A stretch of 60,665 nucleotides of DNA, taken from NCBI GenBank assembly GCA_017642425.1, contig JAGCPB010000058.1, positions 123,106 through 183,770 of the forward strand, in the 5' to 3' direction. A program made the translations under genes and the position numbers. The DNA comes from Bacteroidaceae bacterium. GTDB taxonomy: Bacteria; Bacteroidota; Bacteroidia; Bacteroidales; Bacteroidaceae. Below are positions 45,675 to 54,432 of this stretch, one piece after another; position 1 is the first letter of the stretch; the number at the start of each line of letters is the position of its first letter. The notes under the pieces are model-generated. The model ran no database searches. It saw only the letters and a list, made by a program, of their open reading frames with translations, and was not told where the DNA came from.

Positions 45675-46364
45675 ATGTCCCAAAACAACGGAAAGCATAC
45701 CGCAATAAATCCCGAGGGAAAGACCACACTCACCATAGTGGCAATACTTTTCTTTGCCATAAACCTGCCGTTGTTCCTCATTCACTCCATCTATGGATGG
45801 TGGTCATACGCGGCACTTGGCATTACGCTTCTGTTTGTATGGTTTTTCCTGCATTTTTTCAGGAACCCCGTAAGACATTTCCCCAACGAGGATCAGGAGA
45901 AGGTGGTTGTATCGCCTGCCGATGGTACGGTTGTGGCCATTGAGGAGGTTGACGAACCTGAATATTTCCAGGACCGCCGCATAGTAATCTCCATATTCAT
46001 GAGCGTTTACAGCGTCCACGCCAACTGGTTCCCGGTAAACGGCACCGTGACCAAGGTTGAACATCAGGAGGGTAATTTCCATGCCGCTTTCAAGCCTAAG
46101 GCCAGCACGGAGAATGAACGCTCACTCGTGGTCATAAAGACGCATGAAGGCAAGGAGATAATGCTACGTCAGATTGCCGGGGCCCTGGCACGCAGGGTAG
46201 TGACATACTGCAAGCCCGGTGATGAGGCACGCATAGACCAACACATGGGATTCATAAAATTCGGTTCCCGGGTTGACATCTATCTGCCTGTTGATTCTCT
46301 TGTATGTGTCAAGATGAACCAGAAGGTAACAGCCGATATATCTATTCTGGCAAAACTATCTTAA
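45675..46364 (+). CDS. psd: phosphatidylserine decarboxylase proenzyme (Psd family)
   Basis: The 229-residue protein has two N-terminal membrane helices (about 20-60), the P-A-D-G-T-V segment, and the C-terminal F-G-S-R-V-D. There the Gly-Ser bond is cleaved to make the pyruvoyl cofactor. It converts phosphatidylserine to phosphatidylethanolamine. This is the short Psd type common in Bacteroidota. It is 4 bp upstream of pssA, its substrate supplier. Confidence 0.92.
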   Translation: MSQNNGKHTAINPEGKTTLTIVAILFFAINLPLFLIHSIYGWWSYAALGITLLFVWFFLHFFRNPVRHFPNEDQEKVVVSPADGTVVAIEEVDEPEYFQDRRIVISIFMSVYSVHANWFPVNGTVTKVEHQEGNFHAAFKPKASTENERSLVVIKTHEGKEIMLRQIAGALARRVVTYCKPGDEARIDQHMGFIKFGSRVDIYLPVDSLVCVKMNQKVTADISILAKLS

Positions 46365-46368
46365 AGCA

Positions 46369-47061
46369 ATGGCAAACCGCATAACAAAACATATTCCAAA
46401 TACCATTACCTGCTGCAACCTGCTTTCAGGCTGCATGGCGGTTATGGCTGCATTCAACGCCGATGCATGGCACACCCTGCTCTGGGTGGTGGCCGGTGCG
46501 CTTTTTGATTTCTGCGACGGTCTTTCGTCACGCCTGCTCAATGCATACTCACCCATTGGCAAGGAACTTGACTCTCTGGCAGACCTTATCACATTCGGAC
46601 TGGCTCCCGCCATGCTCTGTCTTATGACTCTGCGTGGTTTTGACTATGGCTGCAGCACCGCTGCCTCATTATATCCGTACATAGGATTGCTGCTGGTAGC
46701 ATTCGCTGCCCTGCGTCTGGCCAAGTTCAACACTGATGAACGTCAGACTTCATCATTCCTGGGCCTGGCAGTCCCTGCCAACGCACTCTTCTGGTGCGGC
46801 CTGTTCCAGAAAGACTGGACTGACGTAACCTTAGCGCCCTGGATTATCGGAGTTCTTGTACTGCTGTTTGCATGGCTTATGGTAAGTGAGATTCCCATGT
46901 TCTCACTCAAGTTCAAGAATCTCAAGTGGGCCGACAACAAAGTCAGGTTCATGTTCCTTGTGATATCGGTCGCTATTCTTATCTCCATGCGCGAGAAAGG
47001 CCTGTCGGCCGTAATTGCCTGGTACATTATCCTGTCAATTCTGACAAAAGGTCAGCATTGA
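46369..47061 (+). CDS. pssA: CDP-diacylglycerol--serine O-phosphatidyltransferase PssA
   Basis: A 230-residue membrane protein with the CDP-alcohol phosphotransferase signature D-G-x2-S-R-x8-G-x3-D-x3-D (about 57-79; the usual Ala is Ser here). It joins CDP-diacylglycerol from CdsA to serine, giving substrate for Psd. It follows psd closely and precedes the DUF4834 gene, the standard cluster. Confidence 0.92.
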   Translation: MANRITKHIPNTITCCNLLSGCMAVMAAFNADAWHTLLWVVAGALFDFCDGLSSRLLNAYSPIGKELDSLADLITFGLAPAMLCLMTLRGFDYGCSTAASLYPYIGLLLVAFAALRLAKFNTDERQTSSFLGLAVPANALFWCGLFQKDWTDVTLAPWIIGVLVLLFAWLMVSEIPMFSLKFKNLKWADNKVRFMFLVISVAILISMREKGLSAVIAWYIILSILTKGQH

Positions 47062-47108
47062 TACAACAAGGCAAGCTTTTTGCCGTCTATATTTGAAAAA
47101 AGACACTG

Positions 47109-47351
47109 ATGGTTACATTAGCACTCATAGTTCTGTTCATTCTACTGTTTGTACTGCTGGCAGTACTCACCTTTGCGCGTGACCTGCTGGCCTCATTCCT
47201 GAGTGCCATAGTGGGCATATTCCGTAAGGGTGACCGCATGCAGAAAAACAACGAGGGCCGCCAGACCATTCGCCGGCGCGAACGCAAAAAGAAGAAAGTC
47301 TACTCCGATACTGACGGTGAATACGTGGATTTTGAAGAGGTAAAGAAATAA
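47109..47351 (+). CDS. DUF4834 family small membrane protein
   Basis: An 80-residue protein with one long hydrophobic helix (about 3-36), then a very basic stretch (R-R-R-E-R-K-K-K-K) and an acidic end containing Y-V-D-F-E-E-V. This pattern and its place after psd-pssA fit DUF4834, a family of unknown role. A strong hairpin terminator begins at its last base. Confidence 0.8.
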   Translation: MVTLALIVLFILLFVLLAVLTFARDLLASFLSAIVGIFRKGDRMQKNNEGRQTIRRRERKKKKVYSDTDGEYVDFEEVKK

Positions 47352-47392
47352 AAAGAAAGGGGGCGGTGCCGCAGCACCGCCCCCTTTCTTTT
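47351..47392. terminator. bidirectional intrinsic terminator
   Basis: A 19-bp perfect stem (47351-47369 with 47374-47392, 4-base loop CGCA), with a GC core GGGGGCGGTGC and flanking A/T runs. It serves DUF4834 on the plus strand and pyrH on the minus strand. Confidence 0.92.
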
Positions 47393-47394
47393 CT

Positions 47395-48105
47395 TTATTT
47401 ATGTACTAACGTGCCTATCGGCTCACCCGCTATTACCTTCTTCAGGTTGCCTGGAACGTCCATGTTGAACACGTAGATAGGCAGGTCATTCTCCTTACAC
47501 ATGGTGGTGGCAGTAAGGTCCATCACCTTGAGGTTGCGGTTGTATATCTCATCGAAAGTGATTTCATCAAACTTGACGGCTGTGGGGTCCTTCTCGGGAT
47601 CGGCGGTATATACGCCATCCACACGGGTACCCTTGAGCATGACATCGGCCTCAATCTCAATGCCGCGCAGGGATGATCCGGTATCGGTAGTGAAATAGGG
47701 ATTGCCGGTGCCGCCCACCAGGATTGCAACCTTGCCCTGCTTCATGGCGTCAATTGCTTTCCACTTGCTGTAAAGCTCACCTATGGGCTCCATGCGGATT
47801 GCGGTAAGCACTATGTTGGGGCAATCTACCGATGTAAGTGCGGAGCTCAGTCCCAGACCGTTGATTACGGTTGCCAACATGCCCATCTGGTCACCCTTGA
47901 CGCGGTCAAACCCCTTGCCTGCGCCCTTGAGACCGCGGAAAATATTGCCGCCGCCTATCACGATGCCTATCTCCACGCCCATGTCGTGAATCTCCTTGAT
48001 CTGCTGTGCATACTCACCCAGACGCTTCTCGTCTATTCCGTAACGCTGCTCACCCATCAGGCTCTCGCCGCTGAGTTTGAGCAATATCCTTTTAAATCTT
48101 GCCAT
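47395..48105 (-). CDS. pyrH: UMP kinase PyrH
   Basis: The 236-residue amino-acid-kinase-fold enzyme phosphorylates UMP to UDP. It shows K-L-S-G-E-S-L near residue 10, G-I-V-I-G-G-G-N-I-F-R-G, and T-G-N-P-Y-F-T-T-D-T. Length is usual. Its 3' end lies 2 bp from the terminator stem. Confidence 0.95.
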   Translation of the reverse strand: MARFKRILLKLSGESLMGEQRYGIDEKRLGEYAQQIKEIHDMGVEIGIVIGGGNIFRGLKGAGKGFDRVKGDQMGMLATVINGLGLSSALTSVDCPNIVLTAIRMEPIGELYSKWKAIDAMKQGKVAILVGGTGNPYFTTDTGSSLRGIEIEADVMLKGTRVDGVYTADPEKDPTAVKFDEITFDEIYNRNLKVMDLTATTMCKENDLPIYVFNMDVPGNLKKVIAGEPIGTLVHK

Positions 48106-48133
48106 CTCTGTATTTATTTTTTTGCGAAGTTAA

Positions 48134-48898
48134 TCATTTTCCCGGCAGGATGAACTGTACCTGCTTGAATTCATATACCCGATGTTCACCGCCTATGGTT
48201 TGGAGCATTAGACAGCCGTTAGGGCGGATTCCCTCAATGCAAGCTTCAAAACATCCGTTTGCATCACGGAACTTATAATAACCTTCGCGGCGATACAGAC
48301 GCTCACGGTACAGGCGGTCAACTTCTGCCCTCTCCTGTTCCGATGAACGTTCCATATAACCTATAAAACGGTCCACGATGTCACCCAGCAGGGCATCACG
48401 GTCAAAATCACGTCCGGTAATGTTCTTGAGAGATATAGGATTGGGGGCATCGCTCAGGAATACCTCCTGATTCACGTCAAGGCCCACGCCAGCCACGGTA
48501 TCCAGGATCCTCTCACCCTGCAGGGTGTTCTCAATCAGTATTCCGGCCATCTTGAAGTCTTTCCAATAGACATCATTAGACCACTTGACCGATACCCCGC
48601 TTGCAAACTCCGGCCCAATGACTGCAATCACGGCATCCGATACCGCCAATGCTATGGCCTCGGAAATATAGAACTGTTCCTGGACCTTGAGGTTGTGGGG
48701 ATGCGCCAATATACTGAACAGCAGGTTCTTGCCCTGCTCGGACTCCCAAGTGTTGCCTTTCTGTCCGCGGCCGGCGGTCTGGAAATCGGCCACCGCAACT
48801 TCATAATCAGAATCAGGGTCACCCCCGTTCAGTTCACGCAGATAGGTGTTGGTGGAACCTATGCTGTCACTCCTGTGCCATTTTATCCTGCTCATCAT
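48134..48898 (-). CDS. birA: biotin--[acetyl-CoA-carboxylase] ligase BirA
   Basis: The 254-residue protein has the biotinyl-AMP binding motif A-G-R-G-Q-K-G-N-T-W (about residue 43) and K-W-S-N-D-V-Y (about 104), ending with the small C-terminal domain. There is no N-terminal HTH, so it is an enzyme and not a repressor. Its ATG overlaps the YraN-family gene stop. Confidence 0.93.
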   Translation of the reverse strand: MMSRIKWHRSDSIGSTNTYLRELNGGDPDSDYEVAVADFQTAGRGQKGNTWESEQGKNLLFSILAHPHNLKVQEQFYISEAIALAVSDAVIAVIGPEFASGVSVKWSNDVYWKDFKMAGILIENTLQGERILDTVAGVGLDVNQEVFLSDAPNPISLKNITGRDFDRDALLGDIVDRFIGYMERSSEQERAEVDRLYRERLYRREGYYKFRDANGCFEACIEGIRPNGCLMLQTIGGEHRVYEFKQVQFILPGK

Positions 48899-49260
48899 CC
48901 TACAGGCGGAAAGAACGCCTGCTCTATATGTTCAACTTTGAATTCACCTGACTCTGCCACAATTGACACAATATCAAACCTTACATCCATATCAACCTGA
49001 TTGAAACGGAGATAAGCATCGGCCGAATTAACTATGCGGCGTATTTTCCTGTCATCAATAAAATCATGCGGGTCACCCCAATCAGTACTTGTACGTGTCT
49101 TCACCTCTACGAATACAATCGTATCGTCTTTGGTTACCACCAGGTCCAGGTCCTTGTGTCCGCAATGCCAGTTCCGGTCCTGAACGGTATATCCCTTCTG
49201 TTCCAGGTACCTGGCGGCAATATCCTCACCTCTTTGACCCAATATGTTATGTTTTGCCAT
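48895..49260 (-). CDS. YraN family protein (UPF0102, nuclease-like)
   Basis: A 121-residue protein with G-x-x-G-E-D-I-A-A-R-Y-L, D-L-D-L-V and F-V-E-V-K-T-R, the restriction-endonuclease-like core of UPF0102. Its cellular role is not clear. The frame is open further upstream, but M-A-K-H-N-I-L-G at 49260 is the family start. A TATTTTTG -7 element lies about 20 bp upstream on the minus strand. Confidence 0.88.
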   Translation of the reverse strand: MAKHNILGQRGEDIAARYLEQKGYTVQDRNWHCGHKDLDLVVTKDDTIVFVEVKTRTSTDWGDPHDFIDDRKIRRIVNSADAYLRFNQVDMDVRFDIVSIVAESGEFKVEHIEQAFFPPVG

Positions 49261-49321
49261 GTATGTCAGAGTTATTATTGCAAAAATAGTCATAAAATGC
49301 GGTATATTGACTTAAAATCAA

Positions 49322-49329
49322 TACCTTCG
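49322..49329 (+). promoter_or_regulatory. candidate -7 element for the 49348-tadA pair
   Basis: TACCTTCG fits the -7 consensus with one mismatch, 18 bp before the ATG at 49348. Confidence 0.4.
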
Positions 49330-49347
49330 TGTCATCAGCCGGTTATT

Positions 49348-49554
49348 ATGGACAAGAAGCAGCACCCAACCAGAAGCGAACGCTATAGTTTCCTGGTCAA
49401 TTCTGACGAGAGGCAGACGATTGAGAACTATCTGCGCAAATACAAGATAAGAAACCGCAGCCGTTGGATGAGAGAGACTCTCATCACATTCATTATCAAG
49501 AATCTGGATCAAGATTATCCCACCTTGTTCAACGAGCAGGAGATGCGCCGATGA
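49348..49554 (+). CDS. small conserved protein upstream of tadA (RHH-like)
   Basis: The 68-residue protein (M-D-K-K-Q-H-P-T...) starts at the ATG at 49348; a longer in-frame reading from 49066 is only a shadow of the neighbouring YraN gene. Its pattern, R-Y-S-F-L-V-N-S-D-E-R, a helix, then R-S-R-W-M-R-E-T-L, resembles a ribbon-helix-helix fold. DNA binding is inference only. Its TGA overlaps the tadA ATG. Confidence 0.65.
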   Translation: MDKKQHPTRSERYSFLVNSDERQTIENYLRKYKIRNRSRWMRETLITFIIKNLDQDYPTLFNEQEMRR

Positions 49555-49994
49555 CTCAGCAGGAGCAGGACATCAGATTTATGAAACTCGCCTTGGATGA
49601 GGCAAAAGCCGCTGCGGCAGAGGGCGAGATTCCTGTAGGCGCGATAGTGGTTTGCAAGGGTATGGTCATAGCACGCGCCCACAACCTGACCGAGACTCTG
49701 ACCGATGTCACCGCCCATGCCGAAATGCAGGCCATAACTGCCGCCGCCTCATACCTGGGAGGCAAATATCTGGACCAATGCACCCTCTACGTAACGCTTG
49801 AGCCCTGCACCATGTGCGCCGGTGCTATCGGCTGGTCACAACTTCAACGCCTGGTTTATGGTGCATCGGACCCCAAACGCGGATACACAATCTACGCTCC
49901 GGGGGCTCTCCACCCCAAGACAGAAATCACATCGGGCATTCTGGCTGATGAGTGCGCTGCAATTGTTCAGGATTTCTTCAAAAAGAAACGCTAA
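49551..49994 (+). CDS. tadA: tRNA adenosine(34) deaminase TadA
   Basis: The 147-residue zinc deaminase converts A34 to inosine in tRNA-Arg. It shows the catalytic H-A-E and P-C-T-M-C (about residues 56-58 and 86-90). The frame is open to 49464, but that overlaps the preceding gene and its extra residues are not conserved, so I chose the ATG at 49551. It ends 4 bp into the convergent rsgA. Confidence 0.93.
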   Translation: MTQQEQDIRFMKLALDEAKAAAAEGEIPVGAIVVCKGMVIARAHNLTETLTDVTAHAEMQAITAAASYLGGKYLDQCTLYVTLEPCTMCAGAIGWSQLQRLVYGASDPKRGYTIYAPGALHPKTEITSGILADECAAIVQDFFKKKR

Positions 49995-50926
49995 TTCTCT
50001 TTACGATATTTGTCCTCGGTTTCATCTTCCAGCATGCTGAGGTAGCTGGTGTAGCGGGACAGATGGATGGCACCGGTCTCTACGGCACGTTTTACGGCGC
50101 AGTCGGGCTCGGTGGTGTGCAGGCAGTTGCCGTAGCGGCAATGGGCCGAGTATTTGAAAATTTCGGGGAAGTAGTGGCTTATCTCCTCGTGCTCCATGTC
50201 AAAGGTGCCAAAGCCTTTAATGCCCGGGGTATCAATGATCCAGCCTCCCTCTGGCAGGGGGAACATCTCGGAGAAAGTGGTGGTATGCATTCCTGTATCG
50301 TGCTTCTCGGATATCTCCGAAGTGCGCTGGTTCAGCTCCGGCAGGATGCGGTTTACAAGAGTGCTCTTACCCACACCGGAATTACCTGCTATCAGTGAGA
50401 CCTTCCCTTTGAGCAGAGCGCGAACAGCGTCAACGCCGTCTCCGTGCAGGGCATCACACTCAACGCACTCATAGTCTATTGCGCGATACAAGGTGATAAG
50501 TTCATCGGACACAGCCTTGTCATCAGCAGACAGCAGGTCTGATTTGTTGAACACCAGCACCACAGGTACGCGGTATGCCCAGGCCGATGCCAGAAATCTA
50601 TCGATGAAAACGGTAGATGTAACGGGATGATTTATTGTCACCACAAGCAGGCACTGGTCCAGATTGCAGGCCAGTATATGTGACTGCTTGGAAAGATTAG
50701 AGGAACGCCGGATAATATAGTTCCTGCGCTCCTCTATATTTGTTATGTATGCCGGCTCACCTTCACGTGCCGGACTGAACTCCACATAGTCACCCACGGC
50801 TATGGGATTGGTGCTCTTTATGCCTTTTATGCGGAACGTTCCCTTTATGCGGCACTCCTGGTCACGACCGTCATCGGTCCGTACCAAGTAACTGCTTCCG
50901 GTGTTGCGTATTACGAGTCCGCGCAT
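49991..50926 (-). CDS. rsgA: ribosome small subunit-dependent GTPase RsgA
   Basis: The 311-residue circularly permuted GTPase has an OB domain, N-K-S-D (G4), G-N-S-G-V-G-K-S-T (G1), D-T-P-G (G3) and a C-terminal zinc knuckle C-R-Y-G-N-C-L-H with a later Cys. It acts late in 30S maturation. It is co-directional with frr, 7 bp upstream. Confidence 0.95.
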   Translation of the reverse strand: MRGLVIRNTGSSYLVRTDDGRDQECRIKGTFRIKGIKSTNPIAVGDYVEFSPAREGEPAYITNIEERRNYIIRRSSNLSKQSHILACNLDQCLLVVTINHPVTSTVFIDRFLASAWAYRVPVVLVFNKSDLLSADDKAVSDELITLYRAIDYECVECDALHGDGVDAVRALLKGKVSLIAGNSGVGKSTLVNRILPELNQRTSEISEKHDTGMHTTTFSEMFPLPEGGWIIDTPGIKGFGTFDMEHEEISHYFPEIFKYSAHCRYGNCLHTTEPDCAVKRAVETGAIHLSRYTSYLSMLEDETEDKYRKEN

Positions 50927-50933
50927 GGAGAGT

Positions 50934-51494
50934 TTAGACGGTCATGATCTCCTTTTCCTTCTCGGCAAAGAGCTCGTCGGCCTTCTTTATGTACTTGTCA
51001 TGCAGTTTCTGCAACTTCTCCTCTGCATCCTTCTCTGCATCCTCGGGCAGACCGTCCTTCTGGGCTTTCTTGAGTGCATCAATGGTTTCACGACGGGCAT
51101 TGCGGATTGAGACCTTGGTGCTCTCGTTAACCTTACCGCTCTGCTTAACCAGGTCACGGCGGCGTTCCTCGGTAAGTGGCGGAATGGCCAGACGGATAAT
51201 CTCACCATTATTTGTAGGCATGATTCCTACCGATGAATCAATGATGGCCTTCTCTATAACCTTGATCATATTCTTGTCCCATGGACGGATGGCAATGGTG
51301 CGTGCATCGGGGGTGGAGAGTGCAGCCACATTGTTCAGGGCTACCATTGATCCGTATGAATCAACACGGATATCATCCAGAATACGCACATTGGCCTTAC
51401 CGGCACGGATATGGGCAAACTCATCCTCCAGGTGCATGATGGCCATTTCCATCTGCTCCTCAGCCTCGCTGAGACAATTGTTTACATCGAACAT
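50934..51494 (-). CDS. frr: ribosome recycling factor Frr
   Basis: The 186-residue protein has the usual RRF length and motifs: H-I-R-A-G-K-A-N near residue 30, R-P-W-D-K and P-P-L-T-E-E-R-R. It splits post-termination ribosomes with EF-G. It is likely transcribed with rsgA. Confidence 0.96.
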   Translation of the reverse strand: MFDVNNCLSEAEEQMEMAIMHLEDEFAHIRAGKANVRILDDIRVDSYGSMVALNNVAALSTPDARTIAIRPWDKNMIKVIEKAIIDSSVGIMPTNNGEIIRLAIPPLTEERRRDLVKQSGKVNESTKVSIRNARRETIDALKKAQKDGLPEDAEKDAEEKLQKLHDKYIKKADELFAEKEKEIMTV

Positions 51495-51560
51495 AAGTCT
51501 GTTGTTTTGTGTTTGAGCAAAGATAATCCATTTTTATTCAATTAACCACATAATATTTAG

Positions 51561-51568
51561 TAAATTTG
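51561..51568 (+). promoter_or_regulatory. -7 element of the VTC-DUF4956 operon
   Basis: TAAATTTG followed by CG matches the consensus exactly, 21 bp before the ATG at 51590. It overlaps the TTG at 51566 that would otherwise give a longer ORF, so that TTG is not the start. Confidence 0.55.
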
Positions 51569-51589
51569 CGTCACAAAAAATTTGGCCCG

Positions 51590-52360
51590 ATGCTGACCGA
51601 TTGTTTACAAATACTTGACGGATTCAATCCCATCTCACTGGATGAGATGTCATCCATACGTCTGATGAACAGGATTGACTGCAAGTATCTGGCCAATGAG
51701 GATCAACTGATGAGGCTTCTGGAGATGGCCCATGATGACTACATGGTACAGTCTATCAACGGAATCCGCCAGTCAGAGTACCGCACATTATATCTTGATG
51801 ACAGGTACAACACCATGTACCTGAACCATCATAACGGACGGCTCACCCGCCAGAAGGTGCGCATCCGCACATACGTGGATACCGGCGACAATTTCTTTGA
51901 GGTCAAGCTCAAGAACAATCACGGCCGCACCAAGAAAAAACGTATCCACCTTACAGGCGCAGACACATTAGTTCAGGACGGAGCGGCTCAGTTCCTTGAA
52001 GAGAACGCCCTGCTCTCAATCCCCTTGAGTGATTTGAGCCACAAGGTTGCCAATCATTTCAAGCGCATCACGCTGGTCAACAACGCCAGGACCGAACGGC
52101 TTACAATAGACCGTCAGCTCTCATTCCACAACAACGAGAGCGGTTTGGACCGCACAATGGACAATCTGGTGGTGATAGAGGTAAAGCGTGACGGCAATTC
52201 GTACTCGCCCATACAGGACCTATTGAGGGAATTGCGCATTTTCCCCAGCGGATTCAGCAAATACTGCATCGGCATGGCGCTTACCACTCCGGGAATAAAG
52301 CGCAATATGTTCAATGAAAGAATCAGAAAAATAGAAAAACTTACATCAATATGTTTCTAA
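51590..52360 (+). CDS. VTC-domain polyphosphate polymerase-like protein
   Basis: The 256-residue protein shows VTC-family features: R-I-D-C-K-Y near the start, R-T-L-Y-L-D, the R-Q-K-V-R-I-R strand, F-F-E-V-K-L-K, V-V-I-E-V-K and a final K-Y-C-I-G. These line the tunnel of CYTH-type polymerases. The yeast enzyme makes polyphosphate from ATP. Bacterial VTC proteins often sit with DUF4956 membrane proteins, as here (10-bp overlap). Whether the bacterial enzyme makes polyphosphate in this context is inferred. Confidence 0.8.
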   Translation: MLTDCLQILDGFNPISLDEMSSIRLMNRIDCKYLANEDQLMRLLEMAHDDYMVQSINGIRQSEYRTLYLDDRYNTMYLNHHNGRLTRQKVRIRTYVDTGDNFFEVKLKNNHGRTKKKRIHLTGADTLVQDGAAQFLEENALLSIPLSDLSHKVANHFKRITLVNNARTERLTIDRQLSFHNNESGLDRTMDNLVVIEVKRDGNSYSPIQDLLRELRIFPSGFSKYCIGMALTTPGIKRNMFNERIRKIEKLTSICF

Positions 52361-53109
52361 ACTTTTTAGCCCCGCTTGCAAGCGGACTCAGCCAACTGGC
52401 AGCAACCGTATCAGAAGAGGAAGAACTTTTCGGCGATGAAGCCGAAGGTCTTTTCAGCACTCTTGGAGCTACTCCGTTCTGGCCTGTCTGGTCAAACATC
52501 TGGGAGATGGTAATACGCCTTATCATCAACGTAGTAACCATTGGAATAATAGTCCACGCATTCTACTACCCCAAGGCCAAGAGGCGTGACTACTACTTTA
52601 CCTTCTCCATCATTGGAGTAAGCATTTTCCTGCTTATCTACCTGATGGGTGGCGTCAAGCTCAAAATAGGGTTTGCCCTGGGCCTGTTTGCCATATTCGG
52701 CATCATCAAGTACCGCACAGAGCAGGTTCCCATCCGTGAGATGACCTATATGTTCGTTATCATTGCCGTAGCAGCAATCAACGGACTGGCCACCAGCGTA
52801 AGTTACTTTGAACTGCTTGGCACCAACCTGATTTTCATCATCGCCCTGGCCATCTGCGAGAACACCAAGTGGATGAAACACGTGCCGTCCAAGCTCATCA
52901 AGTATGACAACGTGAAGCTGATTGCACACGGAAAGGAGGATGAACTCAAGGCCGACCTTGAAAAGCGTCTTGGCCTCAAGATCATCCGCATCGAGGTGGG
53001 CAACGTGGATTTCCTCAAGGATTCCGCAATCATAAAGATCTATTACGAGCCCATAATGGATGAGTTCGGCACCATAGATACTGTAATGAAAACCGGCAAG
53101 ATAAGATGA
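52351..53109 (+). CDS. DUF4956 integral membrane protein
   Basis: The 252-residue protein has about four membrane helices (between about 50 and 170) and a soluble C-terminal domain (about 175-252) with a ferredoxin-like beta-alpha pattern ending K-T-G-K-I-R. A G-L-F-A-I-F-G-I-I-K-Y-R stretch lies near residue 110. The family's partner is usually a VTC protein, so it may form the membrane port for the product. It overlaps the genes on both sides. Confidence 0.8.
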   Translation: MFLNFLAPLASGLSQLAATVSEEEELFGDEAEGLFSTLGATPFWPVWSNIWEMVIRLIINVVTIGIIVHAFYYPKAKRRDYYFTFSIIGVSIFLLIYLMGGVKLKIGFALGLFAIFGIIKYRTEQVPIREMTYMFVIIAVAAINGLATSVSYFELLGTNLIFIIALAICENTKWMKHVPSKLIKYDNVKLIAHGKEDELKADLEKRLGLKIIRIEVGNVDFLKDSAIIKIYYEPIMDEFGTIDTVMKTGKIR

Positions 53110-53933
53110 GACGTTCATTCTTCATAGCATTATTTGCCATCCTGATGCCTCTGACCGCAACGTCGGAGACCAACTGGGGACTGCGCAGCAACATTGGGGT
53201 TGAGAAGGGTATCTCCAAGGGCTTTGACGCAAGCCTTGACTTCCGATACCACCAGACTGACAACTTCAAGAATACAGACCGCTGGAGTGTGGGTGTATCG
53301 GTCGATAAGCGCATCTACCGCAACAAGGCCAAGACATTCAATGTCAAGGCTGGCCTGGGATATAAGTTCATGAACGTATGTAACGGCTGGACCACCAAAT
53401 ACAAGGGTGATGATACCGGCGTTGAAAACAACCTGGATCCCCAATATTACATTGACAATGTATATAACTTCAACCTGAACAACTCATACGTTGACAACCG
53501 TCATCGCGTCACCGCGTCAATTCAGGCATCGATGGAACTGGGTCGGTTCAAGATATCTTTGCGCGAAGCATATCAGTATACCCACACCGACAGTGCTGAG
53601 TACTCAAAAGACAAATACCGTTTCAAGAATGATGCGTGGACTGTAACCACTGAACCTGACGGCAAGCCGGCATCGGACAAGACTATACTCCGTTCCAAGA
53701 TAAACATAGACTATAACATTCCCAACTGGAAATATGACCCGTTCGTGTCATATGAACTGTTCAACAGCATCAATGACAGCTTTAAGTCGGAGAAATCAAG
53801 AATAACCGCAGGAGTAGAGTTCAGTTTCAACAAAAAACATAACTTTGAAGTGGCGTACATGTGGCAGAACCAGCATGACGATGACGAGCCTGCCGGTTCT
53901 TTCATCTGCCTTGGCTATAAGTTTGAGTTCTGA
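53106..53933 (+). CDS. DUF2490-like outer-membrane protein
   Basis: The 275-residue protein has a signal peptide (about 1-20) and alternating amphipathic strands rich in aromatic residues, ending in G-Y-K-F-E-F, the terminal-Phe signature of an outer-membrane barrel. It shows the W-x-x-R-S/N-I-G and F-R-Y-H features I associate with DUF2490. It overlaps DUF4956 by 4 bp and is 5 bp before the CTD mini-protein, so it could be the outer-membrane part of the same pathway. Confidence 0.7.
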   Translation: MRRSFFIALFAILMPLTATSETNWGLRSNIGVEKGISKGFDASLDFRYHQTDNFKNTDRWSVGVSVDKRIYRNKAKTFNVKAGLGYKFMNVCNGWTTKYKGDDTGVENNLDPQYYIDNVYNFNLNNSYVDNRHRVTASIQASMELGRFKISLREAYQYTHTDSAEYSKDKYRFKNDAWTVTTEPDGKPASDKTILRSKINIDYNIPNWKYDPFVSYELFNSINDSFKSEKSRITAGVEFSFNKKHNFEVAYMWQNQHDDDEPAGSFICLGYKFEF

Positions 53934-53938
53934 CAACA

Positions 53939-54340
53939 ATGAGAAGGCTCATCTATCTGACATTGTCCATACTTCTGGCTGTACCGGCATTCAGTCAGGA
54001 TAAGGGCATTGCCGGTAATGACAGCCTCACTCAAAGCCTGCAGCTTGACAACCTGCGCAAGATTGCATTCAAGGACGGCAGCGTTGTAACCACCTATTCT
54101 GACGGCTCCACCCGCAGCCAGAAACTCTCCCAATCAAACAAACTGCAGTTCACATCAACCGACAGGCAGGATGAAGGCATAACCCAGGATGAGGAGACAT
54201 ACACCATCTATGACTTGAGCGGCCGCCCCGTAAAGACCCACACGGACCGCAGCTGCGACCAGCCGTTTGACCTGAATGACCTGACATCGGGCATCTACCT
54301 GCTCAAAACCGGCAACCGCACCATCAAGATCGTAAAATAG
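53939..54340 (+). CDS. short secreted protein with a T9SS type A sorting-domain-like C-terminus
   Basis: The 133-residue protein has a signal peptide (about 1-20), a short strand-rich region (K-I-A-F-K-D-G-S) and a C-terminal beta-sandwich. The latter has I-Y-D-L-S-G-R-P-V (90-98), S-G-I-Y-L-L-K (117-123) and a terminal K-I-V-K. This is the pattern of type A CTDs, which direct cargo through the type IX system. Little sequence is left for any other domain. It is the last gene of the VTC operon. Confidence 0.75.
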   Translation: MRRLIYLTLSILLAVPAFSQDKGIAGNDSLTQSLQLDNLRKIAFKDGSVVTTYSDGSTRSQKLSQSNKLQFTSTDRQDEGITQDEETYTIYDLSGRPVKTHTDRSCDQPFDLNDLTSGIYLLKTGNRTIKIVK

Positions 54341-54381
54341 TGCCAAAGCTTTAAATGCAACAGTTTTGCAGCGCTGTTTTG

Positions 54382-54413
54382 TTGTTCTGATATGTCCCGC
54401 ATGCTTACATTTG
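54382..54413 (+). promoter_or_regulatory. promoter of the 54433 surface-protein gene
   Basis: TTG (54382-54384) and TACATTTG (54406-54413) are 21 bp apart, 19 bp ahead of the ATG. TGTCCC boxes at 54393 and 54412 resemble those at 26208-26257, in the opposite orientation relative to the gene. Confidence 0.6.
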
Positions 54414-54432
54414 TCCCAAAAAGCAATAGGGA

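Noticed and set aside
49066-49347. N-terminal extension of the small protein before tadA
   Set aside because: The extension is a shadow of the YraN gene on the other strand, and a -7 element lies just before the ATG at 49348.
51566-51589. Upstream TTG start for the VTC-domain gene
   Set aside because: The TTG lies inside the TAAATTTG -7 element, so it is not transcribed; the ATG at 51590 is used.
54338-54348. Possible extra REP half at the CTD mini-protein stop (TAGTGCCAAAG)
   Set aside because: It matches 11 bases at 56740-56750 but has no facing arm, so chance or a relic cannot be told apart.
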